DNA of 64,000 bases from an uncultured Oscillospiraceae bacterium (GTDB lineage Bacteria; Bacillota; Clostridia; Oscillospirales; Ruminococcaceae). Within the stretch, counting starts at the first letter, position 1. Every line of letters begins with the position of its first letter. Location of the stretch: positions 29,665 through 93,664 of the forward strand of contig URGV01000004.1 of the NCBI GenBank assembly GCA_900547455.1. Direction: 5' to 3'. The position numbers and the translations under genes were made by a program. Shown in pieces: positions 48,250 to 57,133 of the stretch. The notes beneath the pieces were generated by a model. The model was not told the origin of the DNA. It saw nothing but the letters and a program-made list of their open reading frames with translations, and did not search any database.

Positions 48250-50031
48250 ATGTATTATTCCAGCGGAAACTATGAAGCCTTTGCCCGCCCGCAAAAGCCA
48301 AAGGATGTTGAGCACAAGTCGGCCTACATCATCGGCACCGGCCTGGCGGCCCTGACCGCCGCCTGCTATCTGGTGCGCGACGGGCAGATGCCGGGCAGCC
48401 ATATCCACATCTTTGAGAAGGATCCGATTCCGGGCGGCGCCTGCGACGGATACGAATTCCCGGGGCTTGGTTATGTCATGCGCGGCGGCCGCGAGATGGA
48501 CAACCACTTTGAGGTGATGTGGGATCTGTACCGCTCCATCCCCTCCATCGAGACGGAAGGGGTCAGCGTGCTGGATGAGTATTACTGGCTCAACAAGAAA
48601 GACCCCAACTACTCGCTGATGCGCGCGACCCAGAACCGCGGCGAAAGCGCCCACACAGACAACAAGTTCGGCCTCTCCGACGAGGCGGCAAAGGAGATCA
48701 TGCGGCTGTTTTTTACTCCGGACGAGGCGCTGTATGACAAACGAATCAACGAGTTTTTTGACGACGAGGTCTTTGAGTCCAACTTCTGGATGTACTGGCG
48801 CACCATGTTTGCCTTTGAAAACTGGCACAGCGCGCTGGAAGTGAAACGGTATATCCAGCGGTACATCCACCACGTCGGCGGGCTGCCGGATTTTTCGGCG
48901 CTGCGCTTCACCCGCTATAATCAGTACGAGTCGATGATCCTGCCGATGGTCCGCTATCTGGAGGGGCACGGCGTGCAGTTCCACTACAACACCAAGGTCA
49001 GCGACATCCGATTTGACATCCAGCCGGAGCGAAAGCTGGCCAAGCATATCGAATTGCTGGTGGGTCCGGAGCAGGCGGCGGAGGGAATCGACCTGAGCGA
49101 AAACGATCTGCTCTTTATCACCAACGGCGGTTGTGTGGAGAACGCGGCTCTTGGCTCCCAGAACACGCCGGCGGCTTACAACACGGCGCTTGGACAGGGA
49201 GGCGGCTGGGACCTCTGGCGGCGGATTGCCGAGCAGGACGAGAGCTTTGGCAACCCGGACAAATTCTGCTATGACCCGGAGCAGACCAACTGGATGAGCG
49301 CAACCGTCACGACGCTGGACGGACGCATTCCGCCTTATGTGCAGAAAATCTGCCGCCGAGACCCCTTCAGCGGCAAGGTGGTGACCGGAGGGATTGTCAC
49401 CGTCAAGGATTCCAACTGGCTGCTCAGCTGGACCTTCAACCGCCAGCCGCAGTTCCGCGAACAGCCCAAAGGTCAGCTGGTCGGCTGGATCTACGGCCTG
49501 TTCAGCGACCGCCCTGGCAACTATATCAAAAAGCCGATGCGCGAGTGCACAGGCAAGGAGATTTGTATGGAGTGGCTGTATCACCTGGGTGTGCCGGAGG
49601 CGGAAATTGAGGAGATGGCCGAGCACAGCGCCAACACCATCCCCTGCATGATGCCGTACATCACCGCTTTCTTTATGCCGCGCACAGCGGGCGACCGGCC
49701 GGATGTGGTGCCGGAAGGCGCGGTCAACTTTGCCTTTATCGGACAGTTTGCCGAGACGCCGCGCGACACCATCTTCACCACCGAATACTCGATGCGCACC
49801 GGCATGGAGGCGGTGTACACCCTGCTCGATATCGACCGCGGTGTGCCGGAGGTGTGGGGCAGCGCCTTTGATATTCGGGAGCTGCTCAAGGCGACCGTCG
49901 AGCTGCGCGATGGCAGGAAAATTACCGATATGGACCTTGGCATGATGGAGCGGATGATCCTCAAGGAAGCGCTTAAGAAGATTTCCGGGACCGAAATCGA
50001 AAAGCTGCTGCTGGCCTACCACGTGATCTGA
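48250..50031 (+). CDS. ohyA: oleate hydratase
   Basis: 593 residues. An FAD enzyme that adds water to cis-9 unsaturated fatty acids, making 10-hydroxy fatty acids. The FAD motif is IIGTGLAALTAACYL (about 27-41), followed by GGACDGYEFPGLGYVMRGGREMDNHFEVMWDL (positions about 61-92), the family active-site region, and EYSMRTGMEAVY near the C-terminus. ATG 48250 lies behind CGGAGG. In gut bacteria the enzyme detoxifies unsaturated fatty acids. Confidence 0.96.
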   Translation: MYYSSGNYEAFARPQKPKDVEHKSAYIIGTGLAALTAACYLVRDGQMPGSHIHIFEKDPIPGGACDGYEFPGLGYVMRGGREMDNHFEVMWDLYRSIPSIETEGVSVLDEYYWLNKKDPNYSLMRATQNRGESAHTDNKFGLSDEAAKEIMRLFFTPDEALYDKRINEFFDDEVFESNFWMYWRTMFAFENWHSALEVKRYIQRYIHHVGGLPDFSALRFTRYNQYESMILPMVRYLEGHGVQFHYNTKVSDIRFDIQPERKLAKHIELLVGPEQAAEGIDLSENDLLFITNGGCVENAALGSQNTPAAYNTALGQGGGWDLWRRIAEQDESFGNPDKFCYDPEQTNWMSATVTTLDGRIPPYVQKICRRDPFSGKVVTGGIVTVKDSNWLLSWTFNRQPQFREQPKGQLVGWIYGLFSDRPGNYIKKPMRECTGKEICMEWLYHLGVPEAEIEEMAEHSANTIPCMMPYITAFFMPRTAGDRPDVVPEGAVNFAFIGQFAETPRDTIFTTEYSMRTGMEAVYTLLDIDRGVPEVWGSAFDIRELLKATVELRDGRKITDMDLGMMERMILKEALKKISGTEIEKLLLAYHVI

Positions 50032-50087
50032 TAAACGACATTTTTGAAAGCCGATTTTTGCGGCACAATTCATTCACTCCCCTTTGA

Positions 50088-50122
50088 AGGAGGGCGAAGA
50101 CACCTGCTGTCTTCGCCCTCCT
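50088..50122. repeat. inverted repeat after ohyA
   Basis: 15-bp perfect arms AGGAGGGCGAAGACA with complement, 5-nt loop, no T-tract. Possible ohyA mRNA end. Confidence 0.6.
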
Positions 50123-50224
50123 CCTGCTTGGCCGGACGCAACCGAAAAAAATTCTTTTAAAAGGGATGCAAAATGTGTTATACTGATAACGACCTATGAC
50201 TCCAGAAAGAAAGGCGGTGAGCAG

Positions 50225-50449
50225 GTGGCGGGAAAAAGCAAATACACCTTTGACAGCAAGATTCACATCTACCGGGCAACTAGGCGGATGACCCAGCAGG
50301 AGCTGGCAGACCTGGTCGGCGTGTCCCGCCAGACCATCATGCAGCTGGAGCGAAACCGCTATAACCCGTCGATGCTGCTGGCGTACAGCATCGCCAGGGT
50401 ATTTGATGTGACGATTGAGGAACTGTTTGATTTTCGGGAGGATGAATGA
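50225..50449 (+). CDS. XRE-type small transcriptional regulator
   Basis: 74 residues, almost only a helix-turn-helix: IYRATRRMTQQELADLVGVSRQTIMQLERNRYNPS (positions 15-49). It ends VTIEELFDFREDE, typical of the short Cro/CI-like regulators paired with membrane proteins. Start GTG 50225 behind AGGCGG. Its stop overlaps the next ATG. Confidence 0.88.
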   Translation: MAGKSKYTFDSKIHIYRATRRMTQQELADLVGVSRQTIMQLERNRYNPSMLLAYSIARVFDVTIEELFDFREDE

Positions 50450-50778
50450 TGGAGCAGTGGATGGTTGCCCTGATAGACAGCGATGCGGCCCTGAAGGTAA
50501 ACAGCCTGCTGGGATTTGTGTGGCTGGGGCTTTTCTTTGTGTACTACTTTTCCAGGGAGGGGCGGGACGAGCGCGGGCGCAAGGTGATCGCCATCGCCGC
50601 TCTGTGTGCCTTTATCATGCTGTTTATCGTGATGAACGTGCTGGGCTATGTGTTTGGCTCCGGCTGGGGAGGCCAGAACGTTACGCGGACGATGAACTGT
50701 TTGCAGGCCGCCTACAGCGCGGTGCTGCTGACGGCGGATGTGGTCATCCTGATCGCGCGCAGGCTGCCGGTGCGGTAG
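50446..50778 (+). CDS. small membrane protein 1 (DUF2178-like)
   Basis: 110 residues with three hydrophobic segments (about 20-36, 47-67, 86-104). The first loop carries YYFSREGRDERGRKV, which is shared with the following gene. It overlaps the XRE stop by 4 bp (ATGA). XRE regulator plus small DUF2178-like membrane protein is a recurrent Firmicutes pair of unknown function. Confidence 0.75.
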   Translation: MMEQWMVALIDSDAALKVNSLLGFVWLGLFFVYYFSREGRDERGRKVIAIAALCAFIMLFIVMNVLGYVFGSGWGGQNVTRTMNCLQAAYSAVLLTADVVILIARRLPVR

Positions 50779-50791
50779 GAGGAGGGAGAAG

Positions 50792-51109
50792 ATGGGAGAG
50801 ATGATCCTCGCTTTTTTAAACAGCACCACCACCGTCTATGTCCTGTGGGCGCTGTGCCTGCTGTCCTTTCTCTTTTTTGTGGGGTATGCGGTGTCCCGGG
50901 AGGGGCGGGACGAGCACGGACGGGCGATTTTGGGGTCGGCGTGCTTTTACGGCGCGATCGCTCTTTTTATCGCGATGAATATTTTTACCCAGTTTACCTA
51001 CACCGTCACCAGCAACGTCATCATCTTCACCAATTCCATCCGGCTGGTGTTCCTCGCCTTCTTTTTGCTGGTGGACATCGTGGTGCTGGTTTTGCGAAAG
51101 ATACGGTAA
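50792..51109 (+). CDS. small membrane protein 2, paralogue of protein 1
   Basis: 105 residues with three hydrophobic segments and AVSREGRDEHGRAI in the first loop, clearly a tandem duplicate of the preceding gene. ATG 50792 follows AGGAGGGAG. Confidence 0.75.
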   Translation: MGEMILAFLNSTTTVYVLWALCLLSFLFFVGYAVSREGRDEHGRAILGSACFYGAIALFIAMNIFTQFTYTVTSNVIIFTNSIRLVFLAFFLLVDIVVLVLRKIR

Positions 51110-51261
51110 AACTTCCGCTTGAAAAGCATTTGTGAAGGGCGTTTTGCAATATTTTTTTTTTGAAAAGTATGAAATATATTGCTTTTTCTGAAAAAAGTGC
51201 TATACTGTGGGTAGTTCCTCCGATGGGAGGAAGAAACGATGAACACAGGAGGAGATTTTGC

Positions 51262-51708
51262 ATGGCGTCTGAAAAGAAAGTTTGGGAAATTATCCGGGAC
51301 GCGGGCTTTGACCCGCTGGAGGACAGGGGGATCATTGTCAAATATGCCCCCGAAAACCTGAGCGGGAAGATTGCGGACTTTTTCAGCATGGAGTTTTATG
51401 TGCTGCAGCTGTGCCGGGAGGAGCTGGTGCTGGTGCCGTTCAGCACGCTGACAGCGGGGCTGAAAAAGGAAGTGACCCTGCAGATTCCCTATGCCGATAT
51501 CCGCTCGGTAGAGGTCAGGGAGGATCTGCTCAACTACCAGATTCTGATTCAGACCGGCAGCGACATGATTCGCTTCACCACCCAGCAGAAGGAGCTCAGC
51601 GAGTTTCGCACTTCCGGCGCTCTCTCGGGGGCGATGAATTGGCACCGAAAAAATCTGGACGCGACGCTAAAGAGCTTGCGGGAAATGCCGGGCAGGCGCA
51701 CGGCATAA
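51262..51708 (+). CDS. protein with PH-like domain, unknown function
   Basis: 148 residues, soluble. ELVLVPFSTLTAGLKKEVTL followed by IPYADIRSVEVREDLLNYQILIQT (positions about 78-101) looks like a bacterial PH (YokE-like) domain. ATG 51262 follows ACAGGAGGAG; a TATACT element lies about 60 bp upstream. Heads a short run with the next two genes. Confidence 0.65.
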   Translation: MASEKKVWEIIRDAGFDPLEDRGIIVKYAPENLSGKIADFFSMEFYVLQLCREELVLVPFSTLTAGLKKEVTLQIPYADIRSVEVREDLLNYQILIQTGSDMIRFTTQQKELSEFRTSGALSGAMNWHRKNLDATLKSLREMPGRRTA

Positions 51709-51737
51709 ATCCAATGGGAGGAGAGGAGCAAAGACAG

Positions 51738-52040
51738 ATGGAACAAAAACAGGCTGTACAGGCAATTCAAAAGAAGAAGGAATCGGGCATTTTTCAGGCA
51801 ATCACCCTGATTGCCCTGGCGCTTTTCTGGGTGGGGTATGCGTTCGCTCTATACCGGGCGAATGAGCGCAACGTCTCCAGCTACTTTAGCCTGATTATGA
51901 TCTTTTCGCTGATCAACGCCGACCTGCTTTTTACCACAAAGCAGGCGCAGAACCGGGCGCTCAACATCCTGGCAAAGGTGCAGGGCATCCTGCTCTTTGC
52001 GCTGGCGGTGTGGGAGCTGATCTCGGTTTTGCTGAGCTGA
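51738..52040 (+). CDS. small membrane protein, unknown function
   Basis: 100 residues with three hydrophobic segments (about 18-40, 48-66, 78-98) after a basic N-terminus (MEQKQAVQAIQKKKESG). Ribosome site GGAGGAGAGGAG further upstream of ATG 51738. No family recognised. Confidence 0.65.
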   Translation: MEQKQAVQAIQKKKESGIFQAITLIALALFWVGYAFALYRANERNVSSYFSLIMIFSLINADLLFTTKQAQNRALNILAKVQGILLFALAVWELISVLLS

Positions 52041-52065
52041 CGGTATGAGAAGGAGATGATCGCAA

Positions 52066-52671
52066 ATGCCCACCAAACCAAAGAAGGATAAACAGCAGCT
52101 GTTTGAGGAGACCTGCCGCCGGATGGAGGGCGAAGGCTACCGCCGCACCGACCTTACCATCTCCGCGAAGAAGCTCAACCTGATTGCGCTGCTGGTCATC
52201 GTCCCAATCATTGGCATCCCCTGCGCCCTGTTCATCCTGCGGTGGAACCTGCTGGCGGAGAGCGGCGTCGCCATCGAGGTTTCGGTCTGGACGCTGGTTG
52301 CCTTCCTGATTGGCATCGTTGTCCACGAGCTGATTCACGGTCTTGTCTGGAGCTTTTTCTGCAAGGACGGGTTGCACAGCATTCACTTTGGGTTTCAGCT
52401 AAAAACCCTCACCCCCTACTGCCACTGCGCGCAGCCGCTGGACAAAGGGGGATACATCGCCGGCACGCTGGCGCCGGGGCTGGTGCTGGGGCTGCTGCCC
52501 ATCCTGCTTTCGCTGGTGTTGCCGAACGTCAACCTGATGCTGTTCGGCGCGATGAGCCTGGCGGTGGCGGTGGGGGACTTTGCCATCGTGCTGCTGCTGG
52601 TGCCGCAGCGGGAGGTGCTGGTGGTCGATCACCCCACCGACCCGGGGCTGGCCGCCTTTTCAAAGGAATAA
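52066..52671 (+). CDS. DUF3267 putative membrane zinc metallopeptidase
   Basis: 201 residues, second DUF3267 protein of the window. The zinc motif is VVHELIHGLVWSFF (about 85-98) at the edge of a membrane segment; further hydrophobic segments lie at about 35-55, 62-82, 130-150 and 155-180. Follows the small membrane protein by 25 bp. Substrate unknown. Confidence 0.8.
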   Translation: MPTKPKKDKQQLFEETCRRMEGEGYRRTDLTISAKKLNLIALLVIVPIIGIPCALFILRWNLLAESGVAIEVSVWTLVAFLIGIVVHELIHGLVWSFFCKDGLHSIHFGFQLKTLTPYCHCAQPLDKGGYIAGTLAPGLVLGLLPILLSLVLPNVNLMLFGAMSLAVAVGDFAIVLLLVPQREVLVVDHPTDPGLAAFSKE

Positions 52672-52673
52672 AG

Positions 52674-52700
52674 AAAGGGAGGCAGACGCCTCCCTTTTTT
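52674..52700. terminator. bidirectional terminator
   Basis: Stem AAAGGGAGGC/GCCTCCCTTT followed by T on both strands, between convergent genes. Confidence 0.85.
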
Positions 52701-52717
52701 GCTTGTGGTTTAATTGG

Positions 52718-53431
52718 CTAGTGCCCGCGCGGCAGGGTGTTGAGCAGGTCCTTTTCGGTGGTGAGGTCGGCCCGCAGCAGGTCGATGAACAAAAACAGCA
52801 TCGGCAGCGCGGCAAACCAGATGGCTTGTCCCGCAAAGACGTTGCAGCAGAACACACCGATCACGCCGCCGAGCACGAACATCGCCAGCATTCCCAGATG
52901 CTTGAGCGACCGGCGCAGAAACGGGGAGTCCTTTTTGGAGAGGAAGTGGTACAGGTGGATGCCCACCTGCCGGACGTGGTTAGTGCAGAAGGTGGTGGCC
53001 ATCGGGACGCCCTCCGCCTGCCGGAAGGTGTTGTACTGCATCGAGCAGATAAAGTTGATTGCCACCTGGGAGATCTGGAAGGGGGCGGAATCGGGCACAA
53101 AACCCAGCGCCGCGATGAAGAGAATCTCGATGCCGACCAGGATGGTCTCCCAGCGCAGGAACTTGACGCGGGTCAGCTTGAGGGAGATTGCCTCCGAGAC
53201 AAACGCGCCCATCATGTAGGCAGTCATCGGAATCAGGTAATAGGCCGCACGCGCCCAGCGGAAGTTGCCAAGCTCGATGGCGAACAGCACAAAGTTTGCC
53301 GTCTGGGCGTTGCAGAAAACGCCGCCCCGCAGCAGGTAGGTGTAGGAGCCGTAAAAGCCGCCCACAAAGATCAGCAGCGCGAACACCCATTGACGCTCGC
53401 ACTCCAGGTAGGTTCTGTTTTTGGAATCCAT
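52718..53431 (-). CDS. YoaK/DUF1275 membrane protein
   Basis: 237 residues with about six hydrophobic segments. FVGGFYGSYTYLLRGGVFCNAQTANFV (positions about 21-47) and QYNTFRQAEGVPMATTFCTNHVRQ (positions about 121-144) are the DUF1275 signature, where a G-x-x-T-T-x-x-T-x-N-x-x-x motif is typical. Function unknown. ATG 53431 is behind AGAGGTG; the ATG-containing upstream extension has no site. Confidence 0.85.
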   Translation of the reverse strand: MDSKNRTYLECERQWVFALLIFVGGFYGSYTYLLRGGVFCNAQTANFVLFAIELGNFRWARAAYYLIPMTAYMMGAFVSEAISLKLTRVKFLRWETILVGIEILFIAALGFVPDSAPFQISQVAINFICSMQYNTFRQAEGVPMATTFCTNHVRQVGIHLYHFLSKKDSPFLRRSLKHLGMLAMFVLGGVIGVFCCNVFAGQAIWFAALPMLFLFIDLLRADLTTEKDLLNTLPRGH

Positions 53432-53531
53432 TCGATCACCTCTCATCTTTTTTCATATTATACTACCTCTCCCCGTATTTGGCAAAATAAAATTTAAGGG
53501 GTGCATTTCCGCGCTTTTCTGAGCGCGGTCG

Positions 53532-53567
53532 ATCCGAAAATACACTTTTTTGGTGGAATTTTCGGAT
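53532..53567. promoter_or_regulatory. inverted repeat upstream of the HSDH-like gene
   Basis: ATCCGAAAAT (53532-53541) and ATTTTCGGAT (53558-53567), perfect 10-bp arms 16 nt apart, between the divergent DUF1275 and dehydrogenase genes. Spacing and symmetry suggest a regulator binding site, not a terminator. Confidence 0.5.
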
Positions 53568-53665
53568 TGGACATGGATTATACGAAGATCGGACACAGAT
53601 GGATGCTATCATAGAAGTATCAACAGGCCGTTAGAATCAGCCTGAGAGAAAGGAACGGATGTCAA

Positions 53666-54466
53666 ATGAAACTTTGTGAAAACAAGATCGCGCTGGTCAC
53701 CTCCTCCACCAGAGGCATCGGCCTGGCCTGCGCCAAAAAGCTGGCGGAACACGGCGCCAAGGTCTATCTGGCGGTCCGCAACCTGGAAGCGGGGAAGAAG
53801 GCAGCGGGGGAAATCATCGCGGCCGGCAGCCAGGCGGACGTGGTTTACTTCGACGCGGGCAAGGAGGAAACCTTCGGCTCGATGGTGGACGAGGTTGTCG
53901 CCAAGGAAGGGCGCATCGATATCCTGGTCAACAACTACGGCTCCACCGACGTCAAGGTGGATTTTGACCTGCTCAACGGCGACACCGACAGCTTCTTTAA
54001 GATTGTCGAAAACAATCTTAAGAGCGTTTATATACCGAGCAAGCACGCGGTCAAATCGATGATCCAGACCGGAGGCGGCTCGATTGTCAACATCTCCTCG
54101 GTCGGCGGCAGATATCCGGACCTGTCCCGCACGGCCTATGGCATTGCCAAGGCGGCTATCAACTACCTGACCGAGAACATTGCGGTGCAGTATGCGCGGC
54201 AGGGCGTGCGCTGCAACGCGGTGATGCCGGGCTTTGTGGCAACCGACGCCGCCATGCAGAACATGTCCCCGGAATTTCTGAACATGTTCCTGAAGAATGT
54301 CCCGCTCAACCGTCCGGCTGTGCCGGAGGACATCGCCAACGCGGTGCTGTTCTTCGCCAGCGATATGTCCTCCTTTGTCACCGGAGAGACCATGCCGGTT
54401 GCGGGCGGCTTTGGCCTGCCGTCCCCGATGTATGCGATGTATCAGGACATGAAGAGCAAAGGATAA
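53666..54466 (+). CDS. 7alpha-hydroxysteroid-dehydrogenase-like SDR
   Basis: 266 residues of the classical short-chain dehydrogenase fold. Cofactor loop TSSTRGIG (12-19), NNYG (89-92), active-site Ser145 in NISSVGG, Tyr158 and Lys162 in YGIAK. LVNNYGSTDVKVDFDLLNGD, IVNISSVGGRYPDLSR and FVATDAAMQNM closely follow clostridial NADP-dependent 7alpha-HSDHs, which oxidise the 7-OH of bile acids, and the length is the same. A 3-oxoacyl-ACP-reductase-like role is the alternative. ATG 53666 is behind AAAGGA. It stands alone. Confidence 0.85.
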   Translation: MKLCENKIALVTSSTRGIGLACAKKLAEHGAKVYLAVRNLEAGKKAAGEIIAAGSQADVVYFDAGKEETFGSMVDEVVAKEGRIDILVNNYGSTDVKVDFDLLNGDTDSFFKIVENNLKSVYIPSKHAVKSMIQTGGGSIVNISSVGGRYPDLSRTAYGIAKAAINYLTENIAVQYARQGVRCNAVMPGFVATDAAMQNMSPEFLNMFLKNVPLNRPAVPEDIANAVLFFASDMSSFVTGETMPVAGGFGLPSPMYAMYQDMKSKG

Positions 54467-54479
54467 AAATAAAGATGGC

Positions 54480-54515
54480 AAGCCCCTCCCCACCGTTGTG
54501 GAGAGGGGCTTTTTT
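54480..54515 (+). terminator. terminator of the HSDH-like gene
   Basis: Stem AAGCCCCTCCCCAC with GTGGAGAGGGGCTT (one mismatch) followed by T. Confidence 0.88.
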
Positions 54516-54661
54516 CTGTGCGCGGTCCCTGCCGGCTGGCCGGCGGCAAGAAGGCGGACGTCAAGGCTGAATTTTCAAATTTATTTTGCATTTCCTATCG
54601 ACAAGCGGGTCCGATTATGCTATATATTATAGGACGGATTTTTTATGAGAGGAGCATATTC

Positions 54662-56038
54662 ATGAAGGAAGCAGTATCGAAGGAAAACCAGATCACCCAT
54701 GGCGTCATCTGGAAGCAGCTGCTGGTTTTCTTCTTCCCGATTTTGCTGGGGACCTTTTTCCAGCAGATTTACAACACCGCGGACACGGTGGTTGTGGGAC
54801 GATTTGTGGGAACCCAGGCGCTGGCAGCGGTTGGCGGGTCAACCAGCCAGATCATCAACCTGATCGTCGGCTTTTTCACCGGCTTGGCCTCCGGCGCGAC
54901 AGTTGTTATCTCGCAGCACTACGGGGCAAAGGACCAGGAGGGCGTGCAGAGGGGACTGCGCACCGCCTACGCCTTTTCGATTGTCGGCGGCGTCATCGTC
55001 TCGATTTTGTCCATCCTGCTGACCCGGCCCCTGCTGGAGCTGCTCAACACGCCGGAAGATATCATCGATATGTCGGCGACCTACCTGTGCATCTATTTTG
55101 CGGGGCTTATCTTTGTCTTTATCTATAATGTGGGCGCGGGCATTCTGCGTGCGGTTGGCGACAGCCGCAGGCCGCTGTATTTTTTGATTGTCTGCTGCTT
55201 TATCAATATTGTGCTGGACATTGTGCTGGTTGTCTTTTTCCATATGGGCGTAGCGGGCGCGGCCATCGCGACCACCTTTTCCCAGGGCGTCAGCGCGGTG
55301 CTGGTCACCATCACCCTGTGCCGCTCGACCGATATGTTCAAGCTGCACCTGCGCAAGATCCGGTTTTACGCGCAGCCGATGGCCATGATCCTCAAAATCG
55401 GCCTGCCAGCCGGCCTGCAGTCGGCAATGTACAGTATCTCCAACGTCATTATCCAGAGCTCGCTGAACACCTTCGGCACCAACACGGTGGCGGCGTGGAC
55501 AGCGTTCAGCAAGATTGACTCACTGTACTGGATGATCAGCGGCGCGTTCGGCATCGCGATCACCACCTTTGTTGGACAGAACTACGGCGCAAGAAAATTT
55601 GGCCGCATGAAAAAGAGCATCAACATCAGCCTGGCGATGGATTTTGGCAGCTCAGTGGCCATCAGCGTGCTGCTGCTGATTTTTGGCGGATTTGTTTTCC
55701 GGCTGTTTACCACCGATGCGCAGGTTATCGATATCGGCATGGGAATCCTGCGGCTGATGGCTCCCGGATATGCGGCGTTTGCTTTTGTCGAGATTTATTC
55801 CGGCGCGCTGCGTGGCACAGGAGACGTCATTCTGCCGATGCTGATGACCTGCGGCGGCATCTGCATCTTCCGTGTCGTCTGGATTTTCTTCATTCTGCCG
55901 CTGAACAACACGCTGGACATGATCGTTTACAGCTACCCGATTTCCTGGGTGCTGACCGGCCTTCTGTACATTATTTACTATTTTAAGAAAAGACAGCAGT
56001 TCCCGGATACCGACGAGCCGGACGAGGTTCAGGCCTAG
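54662..56038 (+). CDS. MATE-family efflux transporter 2
   Basis: 458 residues, twelve-segment MATE protein similar to the one at 27.7 kb (LLVFFFPILLGTFFQQIYNTADTVVVG; second half LKIGLPAGLQSAMYSISNVIIQ, quoted in parts). Ribosome site GAGAGGAG before ATG 54662; the upstream extension of the frame has none. It is placed between the steroid dehydrogenase-like gene and an MBL hydrolase. Confidence 0.92.
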   Translation: MKEAVSKENQITHGVIWKQLLVFFFPILLGTFFQQIYNTADTVVVGRFVGTQALAAVGGSTSQIINLIVGFFTGLASGATVVISQHYGAKDQEGVQRGLRTAYAFSIVGGVIVSILSILLTRPLLELLNTPEDIIDMSATYLCIYFAGLIFVFIYNVGAGILRAVGDSRRPLYFLIVCCFINIVLDIVLVVFFHMGVAGAAIATTFSQGVSAVLVTITLCRSTDMFKLHLRKIRFYAQPMAMILKIGLPAGLQSAMYSISNVIIQSSLNTFGTNTVAAWTAFSKIDSLYWMISGAFGIAITTFVGQNYGARKFGRMKKSINISLAMDFGSSVAISVLLLIFGGFVFRLFTTDAQVIDIGMGILRLMAPGYAAFAFVEIYSGALRGTGDVILPMLMTCGGICIFRVVWIFFILPLNNTLDMIVYSYPISWVLTGLLYIIYYFKKRQQFPDTDEPDEVQA

Positions 56039-56065
56039 GTGGCTGAGGAAGGCGAAAAACAAAAC

Positions 56066-56094
56066 AAAAACCTCCGCGGGCGCGGAGGTTTTTT
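56066..56094 (+). terminator. terminator of MATE gene 2
   Basis: AAAAACCTCCGCG/CGCGGAGGTTTTTT with a 2-nt loop. Confidence 0.88.
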
Positions 56095-56111
56095 CTTAAG
56101 GAGGATGGATG

Positions 56112-56996
56112 ATGGAGACGAAATTAGTTTTGTTGGGGACAGGAACCCCGAACGCCTGCCCGGACGCCAGCGGACCGGCCTCCGCCGTGGTGGTGGGGGA
56201 CAGGGCATACCTTGTTGACTTTGGGCCGGGGGTTGTGCGGCAGGCGTCGAAGGCGTACTACAAAGGGGTGGACGCGCTGCGGCCGGACCTGCTGGCGGTG
56301 GCGTTCTGCACCCACCTGCACACCGACCATACGACGGGGTATCCAGACCTGATCTTTACCCCGTGGGTGCTGGAGAGGGACAAGCCGCTGCAGGTCTTTG
56401 GGCCGAAGGGGATTCGCTCGATGACCGAACACATCCTGGCGGCCTACGCGGTGGATATCGACTTTCGTCTGCACGGGTTTGAGCGGGCCAACGAGGTGGG
56501 CTATCAGGTGCAGGCGACCGAGATCGAGCCGGGGATTGTGTATCGGGACGACCGGGTGGAGGTGGAGGCTTTCCCGGTCAGCCATGGTACGCTGGAGGCT
56601 TATGGGTACAAGTTCACCACCACCGACGGCAAGGTGATCGTCATCAGCGGGGACACCGCGCCGCTGGAGATTGTGGCGCAGAAGGCGCGGGGGGCGGACA
56701 TCCTGCTGCACGAGGTGGAGTATGCCGCCGGGATAGTCAGCCGGGAGCCGAAGTGGCAGCGGTATCACCGGGAGGTGCACACGCTGAGCACCGACCTGGC
56801 CGGGGTGGCGCGGCAGGCACAGCCGAAGCTGCTGGTGACCTATCACCGCATCTACCACATGAACATCCAGGACAACCGGCAGAACCTGCCGGCCGAGCTG
56901 CAGCGGCGCTGCGGCGCCATCCTGCGGGAGATCAGAGACGCGGGATACAGCGGAGCGGTGGTGAACGGGGAAGATTTGGATGTTTTTGATATTTAA
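56112..56996 (+). CDS. MBL-fold metallohydrolase (RNase Z-like)
   Basis: 294 residues. Metal motif HLHTDH (68-73), SGDTAP (near 179) and a late histidine in LVTYHRIYH. The N-terminus LVLLGTGTPNA and DFGPGVVRQA resemble the tRNase Z/arylsulfatase AtsA-like branch, but the tRNase Z exosite is not evident. Substrate unknown. ATG 56112 is 7 nt after AAGGAGG; the ATG three bases upstream is too close. Confidence 0.87.
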   Translation: METKLVLLGTGTPNACPDASGPASAVVVGDRAYLVDFGPGVVRQASKAYYKGVDALRPDLLAVAFCTHLHTDHTTGYPDLIFTPWVLERDKPLQVFGPKGIRSMTEHILAAYAVDIDFRLHGFERANEVGYQVQATEIEPGIVYRDDRVEVEAFPVSHGTLEAYGYKFTTTDGKVIVISGDTAPLEIVAQKARGADILLHEVEYAAGIVSREPKWQRYHREVHTLSTDLAGVARQAQPKLLVTYHRIYHMNIQDNRQNLPAELQRRCGAILREIRDAGYSGAVVNGEDLDVFDI

Positions 56997-57093
56997 AAGA
57001 CAGCCGGAAAAGTTAAATTAGGAAAACAATCTGCTGGGAATAATTTGATATATCATAAAAATATTCAAAAATACAACAAGAGTGAAAAAGCCT

Positions 57094-57126
57094 GAAAAAT
57101 CCCCACCAGGTGGCGGGGATTTTTTT
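57094..57126. terminator. bidirectional terminator between MBL and rqcH genes
   Basis: AAAAATCCCC-ACC and its complement with a long T-run, between convergent genes. Confidence 0.85.
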
Positions 57127-57133
57127 CTGTACT

